DNA of 59,779 nucleotides, taken from NCBI GenBank assembly GCA_017429265.1, contig JAFRPG010000048.1, positions 1 to 59,779 on the forward strand, given 5' to 3'. Shown in pieces: positions 57,481 to 59,779 of the stretch. Within the stretch, counting starts at the first letter, position 1. Every line of letters begins with the position of its first letter. The stretch comes from Clostridia bacterium (lineage in GTDB: Bacteria; Bacillota; Clostridia; Christensenellales; Aristaeellaceae). The position numbers were made by a program, and so were the translations under genes. The notes beneath the pieces are model-generated. The model was not told the origin of the DNA. It was given only the letters and a program-made list of their open reading frames with translations, and did not search any database.

Positions 57481-59345
57481 GCGGACGCGTCCGGATCGCG
57501 GTCTTTTCGGCCGCCGGGCTGGCGATCGTGCTGGCTGGCCTGCTCTGGCTGGTCCCGATGCTGCGCGGACAGCCGGAGGGCTGGACCGTGATGGTGTACA
57601 TGGTGGGCTCCGACCTTGAGTCTGCCCACGGCCTGGCCGGGCGCGACCTGCGCGAGATGGCCGGCGCGCTGAATGCCGATACCCGCCTGATCGTCATGAC
57701 GGACGGCGTCTCGGACTGGGCGGACAGCCCGGCCGACGGGACCTGCCGCATCTGGCGTCTGGAGGGGCAGACACACACCCTGCTGGGCACGCATGAAGGC
57801 GCGATGAGCAATCCGGCGGGCCTGCGCGCTCTGCTGACAACCGCCCTGCCGGAGGCGAAGGGTCCGACCGCGCTGATCCTCTGGGATCACGGCTACGGCC
57901 CGATGGAGGGCTTCGGGAACGCTCTCCGCTCGGACGACCGGCGCCTGACTTTGAGCGAGCTGACGGTCGCCCTCGCGCAGAGCGGCTGCGGGGAGCGGCC
58001 GCTGTCCCTGATCGGCTTTGACGCCTGCATGATGGCGGGGTGTGAGACCGCCCTGGCCCTGCGCCCCTACGCCGGGTGGCTGCTGGCCTCCCAGGAGACG
58101 GAGCCGCCCGAGGGCTGGGACTACGGCTTCCTGCGCGGGCTGAAGCCGGGCACCGGGCCGCGGGCACTGGGGGAGTCGGTGATCCGCGCCTATGCCGATT
58201 TTTACCGGGAGCAGTACCGCGAGTACCCCGATCTGCGCCAGCCCTGCACGCTCTCCCTGACGGACCTGGGCAGGATGGACGACCTGCCGGAGGCCGCCGC
58301 GGGCCTGTTCCGCGCACTGGAGACGGATCTGCTGGAAGGCCGCTACCGGGATGTGGGTTCGCTTCGCCTGCACGCCTGGGGCTTCGGCCGGAGCACCACC
58401 TTTACCGAGTATGACCTGATCGACCTGCGTCGGCTGGCCGAGTCCTGCACCGGCCACCCGGGAGAGGCCTCTGCGGTGACGGCGGCCCTGGACCGCTGCG
58501 TGGCGGCGGTGGGCGGCGATGTGTCCGGGGCCACCGGCCTTTCGGTCTGGTTCCCGCAGCACGGCGGCCAGCGCAGCACCGGATGGCTGGACAGCCTTGC
58601 GTTCCTTCCGCTGCCCGAGGACTGGAAGCGGTTCATCCGCACCTATGAGGAGGCGCTGAAGACCCAGGGCCCGGCCTACGAACACACGGCCCGGACCGTC
58701 CCGGAGGACGGCGTGTATGCCCTGGAGCTGAGCGACGAGGAAGCCCGCGACTATGTGCGCGCGGAGTACAATGTGCTGGAGGGCGACCCGGAGACGGGCC
58801 TCACCCTCCTCTGCCGGAGCGGCGCCTGCTCACTGGAGGGGAACCTCCTGACGGCAGACTTCCGGGACAAGATCCTGACCGTGACCGCGGAAGGGAAGAC
58901 GCTCCCGCTGATCTCCGCATGGGTCCAGGAGGACGGAGACACCGCATACTGCCAGAGCTACGCCCTGGATAGCGGAAACGGCAACCGGGCGATCCGGATC
59001 CGGATCGAGCAGAATACCCGGACGGGGGAGTGGGAGGCGCTCTCGGCCTTCCCCCTGACGGGCGAGATGACCACCGGCCGCCAGGAACTGCGGATGAATG
59101 AGATCCACTCCCTGTGGGTGCCGAATTACATCTACATGCCGGTGCGCGGCGCGGATGACCGTCTGCTGCCATGGAATCAGTGGGTGAGCATGGGCTTCGG
59201 GGGTGAGGAGCTGAGCCTCGAGCGCGGCTTCACGGTCGGCGAGACCCCGCTGCCGCCGGACCTCGGCCCCTGCTGGCTGCAGATCGTCGTCTGGGACGCT
59301 TACGACCGCCGGTACGCCTCCGAACTGATCCCGATCCCCGACTGA
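57459..59345 (+). CDS. Clostripain-family (C11) cysteine peptidase
   Basis: The 628-residue protein has an N-terminal membrane helix (about 12-34) and a C11 peptidase domain. The catalytic dyad is visible: His144 in ILWDHGYGPM and Cys190 in IGFDACMMAGCE, with WTVMVYMVGSDLES the first strand. C11 enzymes cleave after Arg or Lys outside the cell. The C-terminal 220 residues are a beta-rich extension. It is cotranscribed with a sigma and an anti-sigma-like gene, so it is either a regulated output or a protease in the signal path. Confidence 0.9.
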   Translation: MGIGKRVSGRVRIAVFSAAGLAIVLAGLLWLVPMLRGQPEGWTVMVYMVGSDLESAHGLAGRDLREMAGALNADTRLIVMTDGVSDWADSPADGTCRIWRLEGQTHTLLGTHEGAMSNPAGLRALLTTALPEAKGPTALILWDHGYGPMEGFGNALRSDDRRLTLSELTVALAQSGCGERPLSLIGFDACMMAGCETALALRPYAGWLLASQETEPPEGWDYGFLRGLKPGTGPRALGESVIRAYADFYREQYREYPDLRQPCTLSLTDLGRMDDLPEAAAGLFRALETDLLEGRYRDVGSLRLHAWGFGRSTTFTEYDLIDLRRLAESCTGHPGEASAVTAALDRCVAAVGGDVSGATGLSVWFPQHGGQRSTGWLDSLAFLPLPEDWKRFIRTYEEALKTQGPAYEHTARTVPEDGVYALELSDEEARDYVRAEYNVLEGDPETGLTLLCRSGACSLEGNLLTADFRDKILTVTAEGKTLPLISAWVQEDGDTAYCQSYALDSGNGNRAIRIRIEQNTRTGEWEALSAFPLTGEMTTGRQELRMNEIHSLWVPNYIYMPVRGADDRLLPWNQWVSMGFGGEELSLERGFTVGETPLPPDLGPCWLQIVVWDAYDRRYASELIPIPD

Positions 59346-59360
59346 AACAATCGATCCCAC

Positions 59361-59391
59361 GGCGGAGCCGAGACAGGCTCTGCCTTTTTTT
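59361..59391 (+). terminator. Terminator of the sigma/C11 operon
   Basis: GGCGGAGCC (59361-59369) pairs with GGCTCTGCC (59376-59384) with one mismatch around GAGACA; TTTTTTT follows. Confidence 0.92.
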
Positions 59392-59392
59392 C

Positions 59393-59587
59393 GGTTCTTC
59401 ACGGAAGTTAGGGAAAGCATATGGGGGGTTCGCGATCTGCGGAGCGCGCCAGGGGCTTTCCGATCGCCCCTGGACCCTTCGGGAGCATGTTTTCCTTGTT
59501 TGGTATTGGGTAAAGTATCGTTGAGAAAAGAATCTTTCATCCCAAATCCTATCATTTATCGGGACGGCCCCGAAGGAGTCCAGAGGA
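59393..59587 (+). repeat. Structured repeat, copy D, truncated
   Basis: The left arm is complete (TTCTTCACGG, GATCTGCGGAGCGC, CCAGGGGC/GCCCCTGG with loop TTTCCGATC at 59447-59471). The middle has TATTGGGTAAAGTATCG as in copy C. The right arm stops at CCAGAGG (about 59580-59586): the loop GATCGGAAA and the closing arm are missing. The break coincides with sequence of a different type. Confidence 0.82.
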
Positions 59588-59779
59588 TTCGGAGCGCCCG
59601 GGAAACTGTCCGTTGGACAGTTTTCAGCGGAGAATGGGCGGCAGCCCCGGATCGATTGTTGTGTCAGCACATAGGTAAGTGTTTTGTGTCAGGACATCGG
59701 TAAGCCAGTGGAAGGTAGGGGTAAGGGTGGACGGGGGGCAAAACAGGGCCTAAAGCCCTGAGGAGCGCAGCGACGAAGG
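59588..59779 (+). mobile_element. Possible insertion-sequence end, running off the window
   Basis: A perfect 9-bp hairpin AAACTGTCC-GTT-GGACAGTTT (59603-59623) is followed by two direct repeats TTGTGTCAGCACATAGGTAAG-type copies (59659-59679 and 59684-59704; they differ at 2 of 21 positions). Such repeated terminal motifs occur at the ends of IS21-like elements. No transposase is visible, as the window ends. Confidence 0.4.

Overview
The window reads as a GC-rich Clostridia genome, probably a gut or rumen anaerobe. This is inferred from strong AGGAGG ribosome sites, frequent ATGA start/stop overlaps, families common in Clostridia (DUF3793, DUF5696, DUF2318, DUF4418, aminothiazoline-carboxylate hydrolase-like proteins, clostripain-type C11 peptidase) and the absence of outer-membrane genes. 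No rRNA, CRISPR array, phage module or integrase was seen.

Layout. 1-2685: end of a deoxy-sugar catabolic operon (rhamnulokinase end, fucose/arabinose-isomerase-type protein, rhamnulose-1-phosphate aldolase). 2753-9949: two plus-strand units behind TTAG-N6-CTAA-like palindromes: methyltransferase, MBL hydrolase, ZIP transporter, membrane protein and two aminothiazoline-hydrolase-like proteins, then a short attenuated transcript, a DUF3793 protein and a ZinT-like secreted protein. 10282-20303: a minus-strand FTR1-P19 iron-uptake operon of nine genes, with two ABC ATPases, three FtsX-type permeases (one carrying an FMN-binding domain) and a DUF2318 protein. 20392-21215: divergent AraC-type and DtxR-type regulators. 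21516-26299: a minus-strand zinc-uptake operon led by a Fur/Zur-type regulator. 26467-26676: tRNA-fMet and tRNA-Met, with a decayed tRNA-Met-like copy at about 21325.

26813-34719: molybdate transport (modABC) and molybdenum cofactor genes in one operon behind a structured leader with a terminator, including MobB-MoaC and MogA-MoaE-like fusions. 35075-39849: a minus-strand housekeeping operon (M18 aminopeptidase, TrmO-like methyltransferase, two unknowns, YbjN-like protein) followed by a small secreted protein. 39943-55843: a 16-kb carbohydrate-type ABC import locus with two solute-binding proteins, four permeases, an NHL/TPR membrane protein, a Yip1-like protein and a giant DUF5696 protein, but no ATPase. 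56199-59391: ECF sigma factor, anti-sigma-like protein and C11 peptidase.

Four copies and one fragment of a structured repeat of about 250-290 bp lie in the window. Its hairpins keep a 9-nt loop (GATCGGAAA or its complement) while their stems covary. The last copy is broken next to a sequence resembling an insertion-sequence end that runs off the window.

Together the first 26 kb look like a metal-homeostasis island (iron, zinc and probably another divalent metal), the next 8 kb supply molybdenum cofactor, and the largest unit is a poorly described surface system for binding and importing a glycan or oligosaccharide.
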